The position numbers were made by a program, and so were the translations under genes. From JBLHKT01 sp043101615 (GTDB lineage: Bacteria > Planctomycetota > Phycisphaerae > Phycisphaerales > UBA1924), in NCBI GenBank assembly GCA_043101615.1, contig JBICID010000079.1, positions 1 through 61,310 on the forward strand: a stretch of DNA of 61,310 nucleotides, in the 5' to 3' direction. The notes beneath the pieces were generated by a model. The model was not told where the DNA came from. It was given only the letters and a program-made list of their open reading frames with translations, and did not search any database. Within the stretch, counting starts at the first letter, position 1; every line of letters starts with the position of its first letter. Below are positions 7,933-16,696 of the stretch, piece after piece.

Positions 7933-8907
7933 ATGCATCTCTTTCGCATCCTGACGCTGCTGCTGCTTGTTGTGCTGCCCGGGTGCACTCCAGCCGACGG
8001 CGAGGCGGGGTCGGTCGGGGACGAGACCCGGCTGACGGTCGTCTGCACGACGGGCATGATCGCGGACGTGGTGCGCGGGGTGGGGGGGGACGGGGTCATG
8101 GTCGACGCGTTGATGGGGCCGGGCACGGACCCGCACCTGTACCAGCCGACCCGTTCGGACCTGGCGGCGATCCTGGACGCGGACGTGGTGTTCTACAACG
8201 GCCTGAATCTGGAGGGGCGGATGAGCGACGCCCTGGAGCGTGCGCGGGGGTCGGGCAGGCGCGTGGTGGCGGTGGCCGAGTCGATCGACGAGTCTGGATT
8301 GCTGGCCTCGGCGGACTACGTGGACGCGCACGACCCGCACGTGTGGATGGACCCGACGCTGTGGCTGGAGGTGATCGACGCGGTGCACGCGACCCTGGTC
8401 GAGGCCGATCCCGACCGTGTTGAGTTGTTCGATCGGCAGCGGGCGGGCTACCGGGCCCGGGTGGAGGGGGTGCACGCCTACGCGCAGGAGGTCCTGGCCA
8501 CGGTGCCGGAGGGCTCGCGTGTGCTGGTGAGCGCGCACGACGCGTTTCACTATTTCGGTGAGCGGTACGGCTTCGAGGTGGTCGGGATCCAGGGCATCTC
8601 GACCGAGTCGGAGGCGGGTGTGCGCGACATCGAGCGCCTGGTGGGGCTGCTGGTCGAGCGGAACATCCCGGCGGTGTTCGTGGAGACGACCGTGTCGGAC
8701 CGGAACATCAACGCCCTGATCGAGGGCGCGCGGGCGCGTGGGCACTCCGTCGCGATCGGCGGCTCGCTGTTCTCCGACGCGATGGGCCCCGAGGGCGCGT
8801 ACACCGGGCGGTACGCGGGCATGCTCGACCACAACGTCACGACGATCGCGCGGGCGCTGGGGGGGCGGGCTCCGTCGGGCGGCATGAGCGGCGAGCTGGT
8901 GCCATGA
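7933..8907 (+). CDS. Metal ABC transporter substrate-binding lipoprotein (TroA/ZnuA family)
   Basis: This cluster A-I metal-binding protein captures Mn, Zn or Fe outside the inner membrane and delivers it to the permeases. The start was set at the ATG at 7933, since the ORF could open at 7891 but that lies inside the promoter. The N-terminus LLLLVVLPGC is a lipoprotein signal. Predicted metal ligands are His in TDPHLYQ, His in DPHVWMD, His in SAHDAFHYF and Asp in LFSDAMG. This His3-Asp set resembles TroA/ZnuA rather than the His2-Glu-Asp set of PsaA/MntC. There is no His-rich ZnuA loop. The gene overlaps the ATPase by 4 nt. Confidence 0.92.
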   Translation: MHLFRILTLLLLVVLPGCTPADGEAGSVGDETRLTVVCTTGMIADVVRGVGGDGVMVDALMGPGTDPHLYQPTRSDLAAILDADVVFYNGLNLEGRMSDALERARGSGRRVVAVAESIDESGLLASADYVDAHDPHVWMDPTLWLEVIDAVHATLVEADPDRVELFDRQRAGYRARVEGVHAYAQEVLATVPEGSRVLVSAHDAFHYFGERYGFEVVGIQGISTESEAGVRDIERLVGLLVERNIPAVFVETTVSDRNINALIEGARARGHSVAIGGSLFSDAMGPEGAYTGRYAGMLDHNVTTIARALGGRAPSGGMSGELVP

Positions 8908-9743
8908 CCCGGGACGATGTCCCGACAACGGCGCCCGCGCACGCCCGCTCCGAGCTGGACGCCAGGCCCGAGCACTCGGCGTCGTCGCCGCTGTCGGTGC
9001 ACGCGCTGACGGTGGCGTACCACAAGAAGCCGGTGCTGTGGGACGTGGACTTCGACGTGCCCGAGTCGTCGCTGGTGGGTGTGATCGGCCCGAACGGGGC
9101 GGGCAAGTCCACGCTGATCAAGGCGTGCCTTGACCTGATCCCGCGTGCCTCGGGGGCGGTGGAGTTCTGGGGGCGTCCGTTCGCGTCCTCGCGTGCGCGC
9201 GTGGGGTACGTGCCGCAGCGCGAGTCGGTGGACTGGGACTTCCCGGTGTCGGCGCTGGACGTGGTGGCGATGGGCCGGTACCGGAGGATCGGCTGGTGCC
9301 GCCCGGTCTCGCGTGCGCACAAGGACGCGGCCCTGTCCTGCCTGGACCGGGTGGGGATGGCGGACTACGCGGGTCGGCAGATCGCCCAGCTCTCGGGGGG
9401 GCAGCAGCAGCGGGTGTTCCTGGCGCGGGCGCTGGCGCAGGAGGCCGACCTGTACTTCATGGACGAGCCCTTCGCGGGGGTGGACGCCGCGACCGAGCGG
9501 GCCATCATCGCGGTGCTGCGGGAGCTGCGTGCGCACGGCAAGACGGTGATCTGCGTGCACCACGACCTGCAGACCGTGACGGCGTACTTCGACCGGGCGT
9601 TGCTGCTGAACATGCGGGCGGTGGCGTGGGGGCCCGTGGCCGAGGTGTTCACCGAGGAGAACCTGCACAAGACGTACGGCGGGCGTCTGACGCTGCTGGC
9701 GGAGGCCGCCGAGGCCGTCGCCCGCTCCCAGCCGCACCAGTGA
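8904..9743 (+). CDS. Metal ABC transporter ATPase (ZnuC/MntB family)
   Basis: This cytoplasmic ATPase of the metal importer has 279 residues. It carries Walker A GPNGAGKSTL, the signature LSGGQQQRVFLARAL, Walker B LYFMDEPFAG and the H-loop VHHD. The segment CRPVSRAHKDAALSCLDRVGM is typical of manganese/zinc/iron ABC ATPases. About 35 low-complexity residues precede the core domain. The ATG overlaps the stop of the binding-protein gene (ATGA), and the permease gene follows 15 nt after the stop. Confidence 0.94.
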   Translation: MTRDDVPTTAPAHARSELDARPEHSASSPLSVHALTVAYHKKPVLWDVDFDVPESSLVGVIGPNGAGKSTLIKACLDLIPRASGAVEFWGRPFASSRARVGYVPQRESVDWDFPVSALDVVAMGRYRRIGWCRPVSRAHKDAALSCLDRVGMADYAGRQIAQLSGGQQQRVFLARALAQEADLYFMDEPFAGVDAATERAIIAVLRELRAHGKTVICVHHDLQTVTAYFDRALLLNMRAVAWGPVAEVFTEENLHKTYGGRLTLLAEAAEAVARSQPHQ

Positions 9744-9758
9744 GGCGTCGAGTTCGCT

Positions 9759-11093
9759 GTGATCCCCGCCCTCGCCATGCCGCCCCACGATCACGCCCTC
9801 ACGGCGGCGGACGTGGTGCGGACGCTCACGCTGCAGGCGGGGCACAACACGACGGTCGTGACGCTGGCCTCTGGGATGCTGGGCCTGGCCGCGGGCCTGG
9901 TCGGGGCGTTCGCCCTGCTGCGGAAGCGGACGCTGGTGGCCGACGCGCTGGCGCACGCGACGCTGCCGGGGATCGCGGGGGCGTTCCTGGTGGCGGCGCT
10001 GGTGCCGTCGCTGGGGCTGCGTCCGATGGCGTTGCCGGTGCTGCTGCTGGGCGCGGGCGTGGCGGCGCTGCTGGGCGCGTGGTCGATCCAGCTGATCACG
10101 CGTCACACGCGGGTCCGCCAGGACGCGGCGATCGGGCTGGTGCTGTCGTCGTCGTTCGGGCTGGGGGTGGTGCTGCTGGGCATCGCGCAGCGCCAGGACG
10201 TGCCCGCCGGGGGGCTGCAGCACTTCATCTACGGGCAGACCGCCGCGATGCGGGCGAGCGACGCGTACCTCATGGGCGCGATCGCGCTGGGGGCGCTGGC
10301 GACGACGCTGGCGCTGAAGAAGGAGCTGGCGCTGGTCTGCTTCAACGACGCGTTCGCGCGTGTGGACGGCTGGCCGGTCGCCAGGCTGGACGGTGCGATG
10401 CTGGCGCTGGCGGTCACGGTGGTGGTGGCGGGGCTGCAGGCGGTGGGGCTGATCCTGGTGATCGCGCTGCTGGTGATCCCGCCGGCCGCGGCCAGGTTCT
10501 GGACCGACCGCCTGGGGCGTATGCTGTCGCTCTCCGCGTTCTTCGGCGCGGGCTCGGGCTACCTGGGGGCCTCGGTGTCGGCGCTGCTGCCCGACGCCCC
10601 GGCGGGGTCGGTGATCGTGCTGACCGCCGGATCGCTGTTCCTGGTGAGCATGCTGCTGGCGCCGGCGCGGGGCGTGCTGGCGTCGTTCGTGCAGCGGCTG
10701 GATCTCAGGCTCCGCATCGCGTCGGACCACCTGCTCGAGCTGATCCACGACAACGCCGCCCCCGCCGGGCCCGTCACGATGCGTCAGTTCGCGCGGGCGC
10801 GGGGGTGGTCGCGTGCGCGCGCGACGGCCTTTGCGCGGATCCTGGCCGCTCGGGGGTACCTGGAACGCACGCCCGCGGGGTTCGAGCCGACGGAGCGTGG
10901 GCGTGCCCGGGGCGAGCGTGTGGCGCGGAACCACGCCCTGTGGGAGCGGTACCTGATCACGCACGCCGACGTGGCCCCGTCGCACGTGGACTGGTCGGTG
11001 GACCAGGTCGAGCACGTGCTGTCCGACGAGCTGGTCTCGAGGCTGGAGGCGGCGCTGCAGCGTGAGCGCGGGTCGGCGGGGGGGGCGCCGTGA
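9759..11093 (+). CDS. Metal ABC transporter permease with DtxR-like C-terminal domain
   Basis: This is a membrane subunit of the ABC-3 (ZnuB/MntC) family. Residues from about 25 to 300 hold the multi-span permease (LRKRTLVADALAHATLPG near the N-terminus and GLILVIALLVIPPAAARF late). Normal family members end here. A further 140 residues resemble an iron-dependent repressor: a winged-helix part (TMRQFARARGWSRARATAFA, LAARGYLERTPAGFEPTERG) and the metal-binding/dimerisation part (ARNHALWERYLITHADVAPS, VEHVLSDELVSRLEAAL). His in RNHALWER and Glu-His in QVEHVL align with DtxR/MntR metal ligands. The start codon is GTG at 9759 or the ATG at 9777. It is probably a metal-sensing cytoplasmic tail. 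Confidence 0.9.
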   Translation: MIPALAMPPHDHALTAADVVRTLTLQAGHNTTVVTLASGMLGLAAGLVGAFALLRKRTLVADALAHATLPGIAGAFLVAALVPSLGLRPMALPVLLLGAGVAALLGAWSIQLITRHTRVRQDAAIGLVLSSSFGLGVVLLGIAQRQDVPAGGLQHFIYGQTAAMRASDAYLMGAIALGALATTLALKKELALVCFNDAFARVDGWPVARLDGAMLALAVTVVVAGLQAVGLILVIALLVIPPAAARFWTDRLGRMLSLSAFFGAGSGYLGASVSALLPDAPAGSVIVLTAGSLFLVSMLLAPARGVLASFVQRLDLRLRIASDHLLELIHDNAAPAGPVTMRQFARARGWSRARATAFARILAARGYLERTPAGFEPTERGRARGERVARNHALWERYLITHADVAPSHVDWSVDQVEHVLSDELVSRLEAALQRERGSAGGAP

Positions 11094-12343
11094 GCCGCTT
11101 CCTGGTGCTGGACCTGGTCCCGCTTCTGGCGCTGGCGCTCTCGGCGCTGTCGTGCGCCCTGCTGGGCAACTTCCTGGTGCTGCGTCGGCAGGCGCTCATG
11201 GGGGACGCGATCTCGCACGCGGTGCTGCCCGGGCTGGTGGGGGCGGTCGTCCTGACCGGGACGCTGGCGCCGTGGGCGGTGTTCCTGGGCGCGGCCACCG
11301 CGGCGGGGGTGACGGCGCTGGCCATCGAGCTGACCAAGCGCCTGGGGCGTGTCGAGCCCGGCGCCGCGATGGGCGTGGTCTTCTCGGTCCTGTTTGCGCT
11401 GGGCGTGCTGATGCTCGAGCGGGCCCACGGGCTGGCCAACATCGACCTGGACCCGTCGTGCGTGCTGTACGGCCAGCCCGAGTATCTGGCCTGGTACGGG
11501 GCGCCCGACACACTCGCCGGCCTGCTCCGCCTCTCTGCGTGGGGCTCGGCGCCGACGCCGCTGTTCACGCTGCTGGCGGTCGCGGGGGTCACGGTCGGCG
11601 GGGTCGCGTTGTGCTTCAAGGAGCTGCGGATCGCGGCGTTCGATCCTGCGCTGGCCACCACGCAGGGCATCCCCGCCGGGGTGGTGCACGCGGGGCTGAT
11701 GCTCGGGGTCGCCGTCGCCACCGTCGCCGCGTTCGAGGCGGTCGGCTCGATCCTGGTGATCGCGATGCTGATCACGCCGGCGGCGACGGCCCGGCTGCTC
11801 ACCGACCGGCTGAGCGTGCAGCTCTGGCTGTCGGCGCTGGTGGCGGTGGGGAGCGCCGTGCTGGGCTACGGGCTGGCGGCCAACGCCGGGACGGTCTTCG
11901 GGCTGCCCGACGCGCTCAACGGGGCGGGCGTCGTGACGGTGACCCTCGCGGCGGCGTTCGTCGTGACGGCGCTGCTCGCCCCGACGCACGGGGTGCTGGC
12001 TCGGTCGTTGCGGACGCGCCGGCTGGCCCGGCGGGTGGCCCTCGAGGACCTGCTGGGCGATCTGTATCGCGCCCGCGAGCACCCGGAACCGCGTGCGTCC
12101 GGGGCGGGGCGTCCTGATCCGCGTGCGCTGGCGCTGGCCCGGTCCAGGGGCTGGGTGACGCCGGGTGATCCTCCGGGCCTCACCGAGCGTGGCCTGCGGT
12201 ACGCCGAGTCCGTGGTGCGGCGTCACCGGGAGTGGCAGGGGGAGCTGATCCACCTTGCCGGGCTGGACCGTGAGCACGCCCACCTGCGCGCGCACCAGCT
12301 CGAGCACCTTCCGAACCTGCCGACGCTACCCTACAGGGAATGA
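11090..12343 (+). CDS. Second metal ABC transporter permease with degenerate DtxR-like tail
   Basis: This is the second ABC-3 family permease, 417 residues. The permease part starts with LLGNFLVLRRQALMGDAISH and contains GSILVIAMLITPAATARLLT. After about residue 305 comes a roughly 105-residue tail. It keeps parts of a DtxR-family C-terminus (GLTERGLRYAESVVRRHREW, LIHLAGLDREHAHLRAHQLE) but has lost much of the DNA-binding helix-turn-helix, which is replaced by RARALALARSRG-like sequence. The GTG start overlaps the first permease (GTGA). Paired permeases suggest a heterodimeric channel. The shared tail suggests that metal sensing, not DNA binding, is what is retained. Confidence 0.9.
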   Translation: MSRFLVLDLVPLLALALSALSCALLGNFLVLRRQALMGDAISHAVLPGLVGAVVLTGTLAPWAVFLGAATAAGVTALAIELTKRLGRVEPGAAMGVVFSVLFALGVLMLERAHGLANIDLDPSCVLYGQPEYLAWYGAPDTLAGLLRLSAWGSAPTPLFTLLAVAGVTVGGVALCFKELRIAAFDPALATTQGIPAGVVHAGLMLGVAVATVAAFEAVGSILVIAMLITPAATARLLTDRLSVQLWLSALVAVGSAVLGYGLAANAGTVFGLPDALNGAGVVTVTLAAAFVVTALLAPTHGVLARSLRTRRLARRVALEDLLGDLYRAREHPEPRASGAGRPDPRALALARSRGWVTPGDPPGLTERGLRYAESVVRRHREWQGELIHLAGLDREHAHLRAHQLEHLPNLPTLPYRE

Positions 12344-12972
12344 AACGGACGCTCCAGTTTGATCTCGCCGGGACGACGCTCAGCGAAATCCTCGAGGGGA
12401 TCTCGGCGAAGAAGCCCGCCCCGGGCGGGGGCGCGGCGGCGGCGGCGGTGGGGGCGCTCGCCGCGGCCCTGGGTCGCATGGTGATCGCGTTCACCGAGGG
12501 CAAGGAGGAGTTCGCGGAGAACCTGGACCAGCTTCGCAAGTCGGCGCGTGCCCTGGACGACCAGCGCCGGGCCTGCCTGGACCTGTGCGAGCAGGACGCG
12601 ATCGCCTTCACGGAGCTGTCGCGTCTGGTGAAACGCCGCCCGGACGATCCGGAACGGATGCAGAAGGAGGGCGACGCGGTGCGTGCGGTGATCAACGTCC
12701 CGCTGGAGGGGATGCGTTACTGCCTCGAGATCGCCAGGAGGCTCGAGACGCTGGCGGGGCGTTCCAACCACCATCTGCGTTCGGACCTTGCGATCGCGGC
12801 GGTGTTCTCGATGGCCGCGGCCGAGGCGTGTTTGTGGAACGTGCGGATCAACCTGCCGATGCTGGTGGACGACGTGGAGCGTTCGACGCTGCTGGCGGAG
12901 GGCGAGGGCCTGCTGTCGCAGATCGAGCAGAAGCGTCGTGCGATCGAGCAGGCCTGTCGCGAGGGCTGGTGA
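12340..12972 (+). CDS. Cyclodeaminase/cyclohydrolase family protein (FTCD_C)
   Basis: This all-helical protein of 210 residues resembles the formiminotransferase-cyclodeaminase C-terminal domain. In characterised relatives that domain acts on formimino- or methenyl-tetrahydrofolate. The N-terminal AKKPAPGGGAAAAAVGALAA glycine-rich loop and LCEQDAIAFTELSRL are hallmarks. The second half keeps AAEACLWNVRINLPMLVDD. The ATG overlaps the second permease stop, and the next gene starts within its own stop (GTGA), so it is locked into the metal operon. The link between folate chemistry and metal uptake is unexplained. Confidence 0.86.
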   Translation: MKRTLQFDLAGTTLSEILEGISAKKPAPGGGAAAAAVGALAAALGRMVIAFTEGKEEFAENLDQLRKSARALDDQRRACLDLCEQDAIAFTELSRLVKRRPDDPERMQKEGDAVRAVINVPLEGMRYCLEIARRLETLAGRSNHHLRSDLAIAAVFSMAAAEACLWNVRINLPMLVDDVERSTLLAEGEGLLSQIEQKRRAIEQACREGW

Positions 12973-14297
12973 CCGCCGTGATCCGCGTGGACCTTCTGAA
13001 GCACGCCGAAATCGCCGAGTTCACCGAGGTCTCGCGTCGCGCCAGCAGCGCGACCGACCCGGCCCAGATGCTCTCGACGCTCGGCCCGTGGCTGCGCCGG
13101 ATGCGTCGCTCGGACTTCTTCATCTCGGTGTCGCAGCGTGACCTGCCGGCCGGGCAGTACAAGATCACGCGTGTGATCGACAACCCGAACGAGCAGATCG
13201 ATCAGTCCCGCATGAACCCGTGGCGCGACTGGAACCGGATCACCGCGCACTCCGGCGGGCTGATCGGCGAGATCCTCAGCGGCGACGGCCCGCAGCTCTT
13301 CAAGGAGCTGGATGTCACCGACGACCCGGTGCTTGGCATCGCGGTGCGCGAGATGCGTTCGCTGCTGGCGGTCCCCAACTTCGACGACGGCGAGCCGCTG
13401 AACTGGGGCGTGTTCTTCCGGCGGAACCCCGAGGGGTGGGCCCTGGACGAGATCACCCGGATCATGCAGGACACCAACCTGCTGGGGCTGGCCACGAAGA
13501 ACCTGGTCGAGAAGAAGCGTGCCTCCGAGCTCAACGAGCGGTACATCCAGCAGCTCGAGCAGGTGGCGCAGGTGCAGCGCTCGCTGCTGCCGGCCACCAC
13601 GCCCTCGCACCCATCGATCGAGATCGCGACCTCGTACCTGACCTCCGACGAGGCGGGGGGTGACTTCTACGACTTCATCTGCCTGCCGGAGGGCAAGATC
13701 GGGGTGCTGATCGCCGACGTCGCGGGGCACGGCCCGGCCGCGGCGACCGTGATGGCGATGCTCCGCGCCATCCTGCTGTGCTACGAGCACGACGACCACG
13801 ACCCGGCCTTCGTGATGCGGTACTGCAACCGCAAGCTGGCGGCGGCGAACCTCGGGGCCTCGTTCACCACGGCGTTCTTCGCCGTGCTCGACCCGGAGAC
13901 GGGCGAGCTGGTCTACTCGCGCTGGGGGCACAACCCGCCCCGCCTGCGCCGCGCGAGCGGGGGGGTCGAGTCGCTCGACCGGGCCGGAAGCCTCCCGCTG
14001 GGCATCGACCACGAGGCCCAGGGCGACGTGCACGCGCTGACGCTGCACCCGGGCGACACCGTGCTGCTGTACACCGACGGGATCACCGAGGCCGCGGCCC
14101 CGCTCAACGCGCACGGCGTGCGCGACATGTTCTCCGTCGAGCGCCTCGACGCGGCGCTCACCCAGTGCACCGGCAAGCCCGAGTGCGTGATCGACTCGGT
14201 GCACGCGGCCCTGCTCGAGCACGTGGGCGCCATGACGCGCGACGACGACCAGACGCTGGTCGCGCTGCGCTTCCTCGGGGCCGGGGCGCGGGCATGA
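12969..14297 (+). CDS. SpoIIE/RsbU-type PP2C phosphatase with N-terminal sensor region
   Basis: This protein serine phosphatase has 442 residues. The first 190 or so form a GAF-like sensor (DFFISVSQRDLPAGQYKITR, PQLFKELDVTDDP, SLLAVPNFDDGEPLNWGVFF). A short coiled coil (SELNERYIQQLEQVAQVQRS) links it to the PP2C domain. Metal-site motifs are DEAGGDFYDF, LIADVAGHGPAAATVMAM, LLYTDGITEA and DDDQTLVAL. Such proteins usually dephosphorylate anti-sigma-factor antagonists in partner-switching cascades, but no such partner gene is nearby. GTG at 12969 overlaps the preceding stop (GTGA), with GAGG just upstream; GTG at 12978 is an alternative. The stop overlaps the next start (ATGA). Confidence 0.9.
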   Translation: MTAVIRVDLLKHAEIAEFTEVSRRASSATDPAQMLSTLGPWLRRMRRSDFFISVSQRDLPAGQYKITRVIDNPNEQIDQSRMNPWRDWNRITAHSGGLIGEILSGDGPQLFKELDVTDDPVLGIAVREMRSLLAVPNFDDGEPLNWGVFFRRNPEGWALDEITRIMQDTNLLGLATKNLVEKKRASELNERYIQQLEQVAQVQRSLLPATTPSHPSIEIATSYLTSDEAGGDFYDFICLPEGKIGVLIADVAGHGPAAATVMAMLRAILLCYEHDDHDPAFVMRYCNRKLAAANLGASFTTAFFAVLDPETGELVYSRWGHNPPRLRRASGGVESLDRAGSLPLGIDHEAQGDVHALTLHPGDTVLLYTDGITEAAAPLNAHGVRDMFSVERLDAALTQCTGKPECVIDSVHAALLEHVGAMTRDDDQTLVALRFLGAGARA

Positions 14298-14785
14298 CCG
14301 CGCGGCGCGACTCCGAGTGGTTCGAGCTCCCCGACCCCACCGGCCTGACCGACACCGGCGAGAAGGGCCTCCGGTTCGCCTGCACCCAGTGCGGCAACTG
14401 CTGCTCGGGCCCGCCCGGGTTCGTCGGCTTCACCGACGAGGAGGCCGGGGCCATCGCGGGGCTGCTCGGCCTGACAAAGGAGCGGTTCTACGAGCGGTAC
14501 ACGCGCGACACCGTGCGCGGGCGCACCATCATCGACATCAAGCCCGCGGGCTCGCCCCACGGGTACGACTGCGTGTTCCTGGACCGGGACACGGTCCCTG
14601 GCAAGGCGGTCTGCGGGATTTATCACGCTCGCCCGGCCCAGTGCCGCACGTGGCCGTTCTGGGGCTCCAACCTCACGTCGCGGGCGATGTGGAACGCGGC
14701 TTCGAAGAACTGCCCCGGCATGAACACCGGGACGCTGCACCCGCCGAAGCACATCCGGATCACCCGCGACCGGGTGGACATCTGA
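14294..14785 (+). CDS. YkgJ-type CxxCxxCC metal-chelating protein
   Basis: This 163-residue protein belongs to the zinc/iron-chelating CxxCxxCC family. The N-terminal cluster CTQCGNCCSGPPGFVGF is followed by further conserved cysteines in YDCVFLD, KAVCGIYHARPAQCRTWPFW and NCPGM. No signal peptide is present, so it is cytoplasmic. Family members are thought to bind Zn or an Fe-S centre; no reaction is established. It is the last gene of a chain of overlapping genes that begins with the metal transporter, which fits a metal-handling role. Confidence 0.9.
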   Translation: MTARRDSEWFELPDPTGLTDTGEKGLRFACTQCGNCCSGPPGFVGFTDEEAGAIAGLLGLTKERFYERYTRDTVRGRTIIDIKPAGSPHGYDCVFLDRDTVPGKAVCGIYHARPAQCRTWPFWGSNLTSRAMWNAASKNCPGMNTGTLHPPKHIRITRDRVDI

Positions 14786-14848
14786 GGCCCCGCCCCCATT
14801 TCGGCCCGGGGCTTCCCTCGCGTCATCCCACGCCAACAATCACAACGC

Positions 14849-16693
14849 ATGGACCACTACTGGCAGCTCGCCCGACGCCTCAGGAAGTACACCAAGACGA
14901 TCGTCCTGGCGCTCGTCTTCGCGGCGATCTCCGCGGCCGGCCTGGGCGCCGGCCTGCTCGCCATCCAGCCCGTGCTCGCCGCGCTCTTCGAGTCCGACGA
15001 CCACCGGGGCCTTCCCCAGTTCGCCGAAGAGCTCAACGCCACGCTCGCGGACTCGAGGTTCATCGACTACCAGATCTCCGCCGGCACCATCGCTTCTCTC
15101 CCCGAGGGGCCCTGGAACGCCATCCTCATCATTGTCGTTGCGCTCGGCGTGCTCACGCTGATCGGGGCCACCGCCAACTTCCTGCACCAGTTCCTCGCCT
15201 TCACCGCCGTGGAGCGGACCATCGCCGACATCCGCGAGGAGCTGTTCGACCGGGTCGTCCACCTCCCGCTGCGCGACACCGTCAGCACGGGCTCGATGGA
15301 CCGCGTCTCGCGCATCATCTCCGACACGAGCCAGCTCTCGCAGGGCTTCACGGCGATGCTCTCCAAGGCCCTGGCGCAGCTCACCAAGGGGCTGGCCGCG
15401 TTCATCGCGGCGCTCATCCTGAGCTGGTCTCTGACCCTCATCGCGATCGTCGTGGCGCCCCTGCTGTTCACCATCATCCGCAAGCTGGGCAAGCGCATCC
15501 GGCGGGCGTCGCGCGACATGCTCCACGGGCGTGCCGACCTGCTCCGCACGACCACCGAGGTCACGCAGGGCCTCCGCGTCGTCAAGGTGCACACCACCGA
15601 GGACGACGAGAGCCGGCGCTTCGCCGAGCAGAACCGCGAGGTGCTCAGGCAGCAGCTCCGCGTCCGGACCGCCAAGTCCATCGCCAGCCCGCTGATCGAG
15701 GTGCTCTCCATGTTCGCCATGGGCACGCTGGTGCTCTTCGCCGTCAAGCTCATCCTCGACGGGCACCTCGACAAGGCCACCTTCATCACCACCCTCGGCT
15801 CGCTCGGCCTGGCCGCCTCCACGCTCAAGCCCCTCACCGGCCTCGTCACCGACATCCAGCAGTCCGCGGCCGGCGCCGACCGCATCGCCGAGACGCTGGC
15901 CGAGCCGCCCGAGCCCGGACGCGACGCCGCCCTGCCCGCCCTGCCCCGACACGAGCAGACCATCGCCTTCGAGGGCGTCACCGTCACCTACCCGGGCGCC
16001 ACGCACGCGGCCATCGAGGGCGTCTCGCTCGAGATCCCCGCGGGCCAGACCGTCGCCTTCGTCGGCCCCAACGGCTCGGGCAAGACCACGCTGCTCTCGC
16101 TGGTGCCGCGCCTGTTCGACCCGGACTCCGGGCGTGTCACCATCGACGGGACCGACATCGCGGGCGTCAACATCAAGTCCCTGCGCGACCAGATCGGCGT
16201 CGTCACGCAGGAGACCGTGCTCTTCCGGCGTTCGGTGCGAGACAACGTCGCCTACGGCTCGCCGAACGCCACCGACGAGCAGGTCCGGGGCGCGCTGGAG
16301 CAGGCCCGCGCCGACGCCTTCGTGGACCGCCTCCCGCAGGGGCTGGACACACAGCTGGGCGAGCAGGGCCTGACGCTCTCGGGCGGGCAGCGCCAGCGCC
16401 TGGCCATCGCCCGGGCCATCCTGCGCAACCCCGCGATCCTGATCCTCGACGAGGCCACCAGCATGATCGACGCCGACTCGGAGGCACAGATCTCCGCGGC
16501 CATCGGCGAGTTCGCACGCGGGCGGACCTCGCTGATCGTCGCCCACCGGCTCAGCACGGTGGTGAACGCCGACCGCATCGTGGTGCTTGACCGGGGCAAG
16601 GTCGTGGACACCGGCACCCACGACGAGCTGCTGGGCCGGTGTGAGACCTACCAGATGCTGGCACGCCACCAGCTTGTCGCGGCGGGGAGCTGA
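14849..16693 (+). CDS. MsbA-like ABC exporter (fused permease-ATPase)
   Basis: This is a half-size ABC exporter of 614 residues that should work as a homodimer in the inner membrane. Residues 1-350 or so form the six-helix membrane domain. It is unusual in having a roughly 65-residue extracytoplasmic stretch between the first two helices (FESDDHRGLPQFAEELNATL). The ATPase domain shows Walker A GPNGSGKTTLL, Q-loop GVVTQETVLF, signature LSGGQRQRLAIARAI, Walker B ILILDEAT and H-loop IVAHRLST. Lipid A or lipid flippases of the MsbA type are the closest match, but the substrate is not shown by sequence. It is preceded by a 63-nt gap without an obvious promoter. Confidence 0.93.
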   Translation: MDHYWQLARRLRKYTKTIVLALVFAAISAAGLGAGLLAIQPVLAALFESDDHRGLPQFAEELNATLADSRFIDYQISAGTIASLPEGPWNAILIIVVALGVLTLIGATANFLHQFLAFTAVERTIADIREELFDRVVHLPLRDTVSTGSMDRVSRIISDTSQLSQGFTAMLSKALAQLTKGLAAFIAALILSWSLTLIAIVVAPLLFTIIRKLGKRIRRASRDMLHGRADLLRTTTEVTQGLRVVKVHTTEDDESRRFAEQNREVLRQQLRVRTAKSIASPLIEVLSMFAMGTLVLFAVKLILDGHLDKATFITTLGSLGLAASTLKPLTGLVTDIQQSAAGADRIAETLAEPPEPGRDAALPALPRHEQTIAFEGVTVTYPGATHAAIEGVSLEIPAGQTVAFVGPNGSGKTTLLSLVPRLFDPDSGRVTIDGTDIAGVNIKSLRDQIGVVTQETVLFRRSVRDNVAYGSPNATDEQVRGALEQARADAFVDRLPQGLDTQLGEQGLTLSGGQRQRLAIARAILRNPAILILDEATSMIDADSEAQISAAIGEFARGRTSLIVAHRLSTVVNADRIVVLDRGKVVDTGTHDELLGRCETYQMLARHQLVAAGS

Positions 16694-16696
16694 CCT

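Noticed and set aside
8550..11015. Minus-strand open frame of 821 codons over the metal transporter genes
   Set aside because: It is rich in His, Arg, Pro and Gln, as expected for antisense of GC-rich coding DNA, and overlaps well-supported genes.
14317..16590. Plus-strand open frame of 757 codons
   Set aside because: It runs in the wrong frame through the CxxCxxCC and MsbA-like genes and has no protein-like composition.
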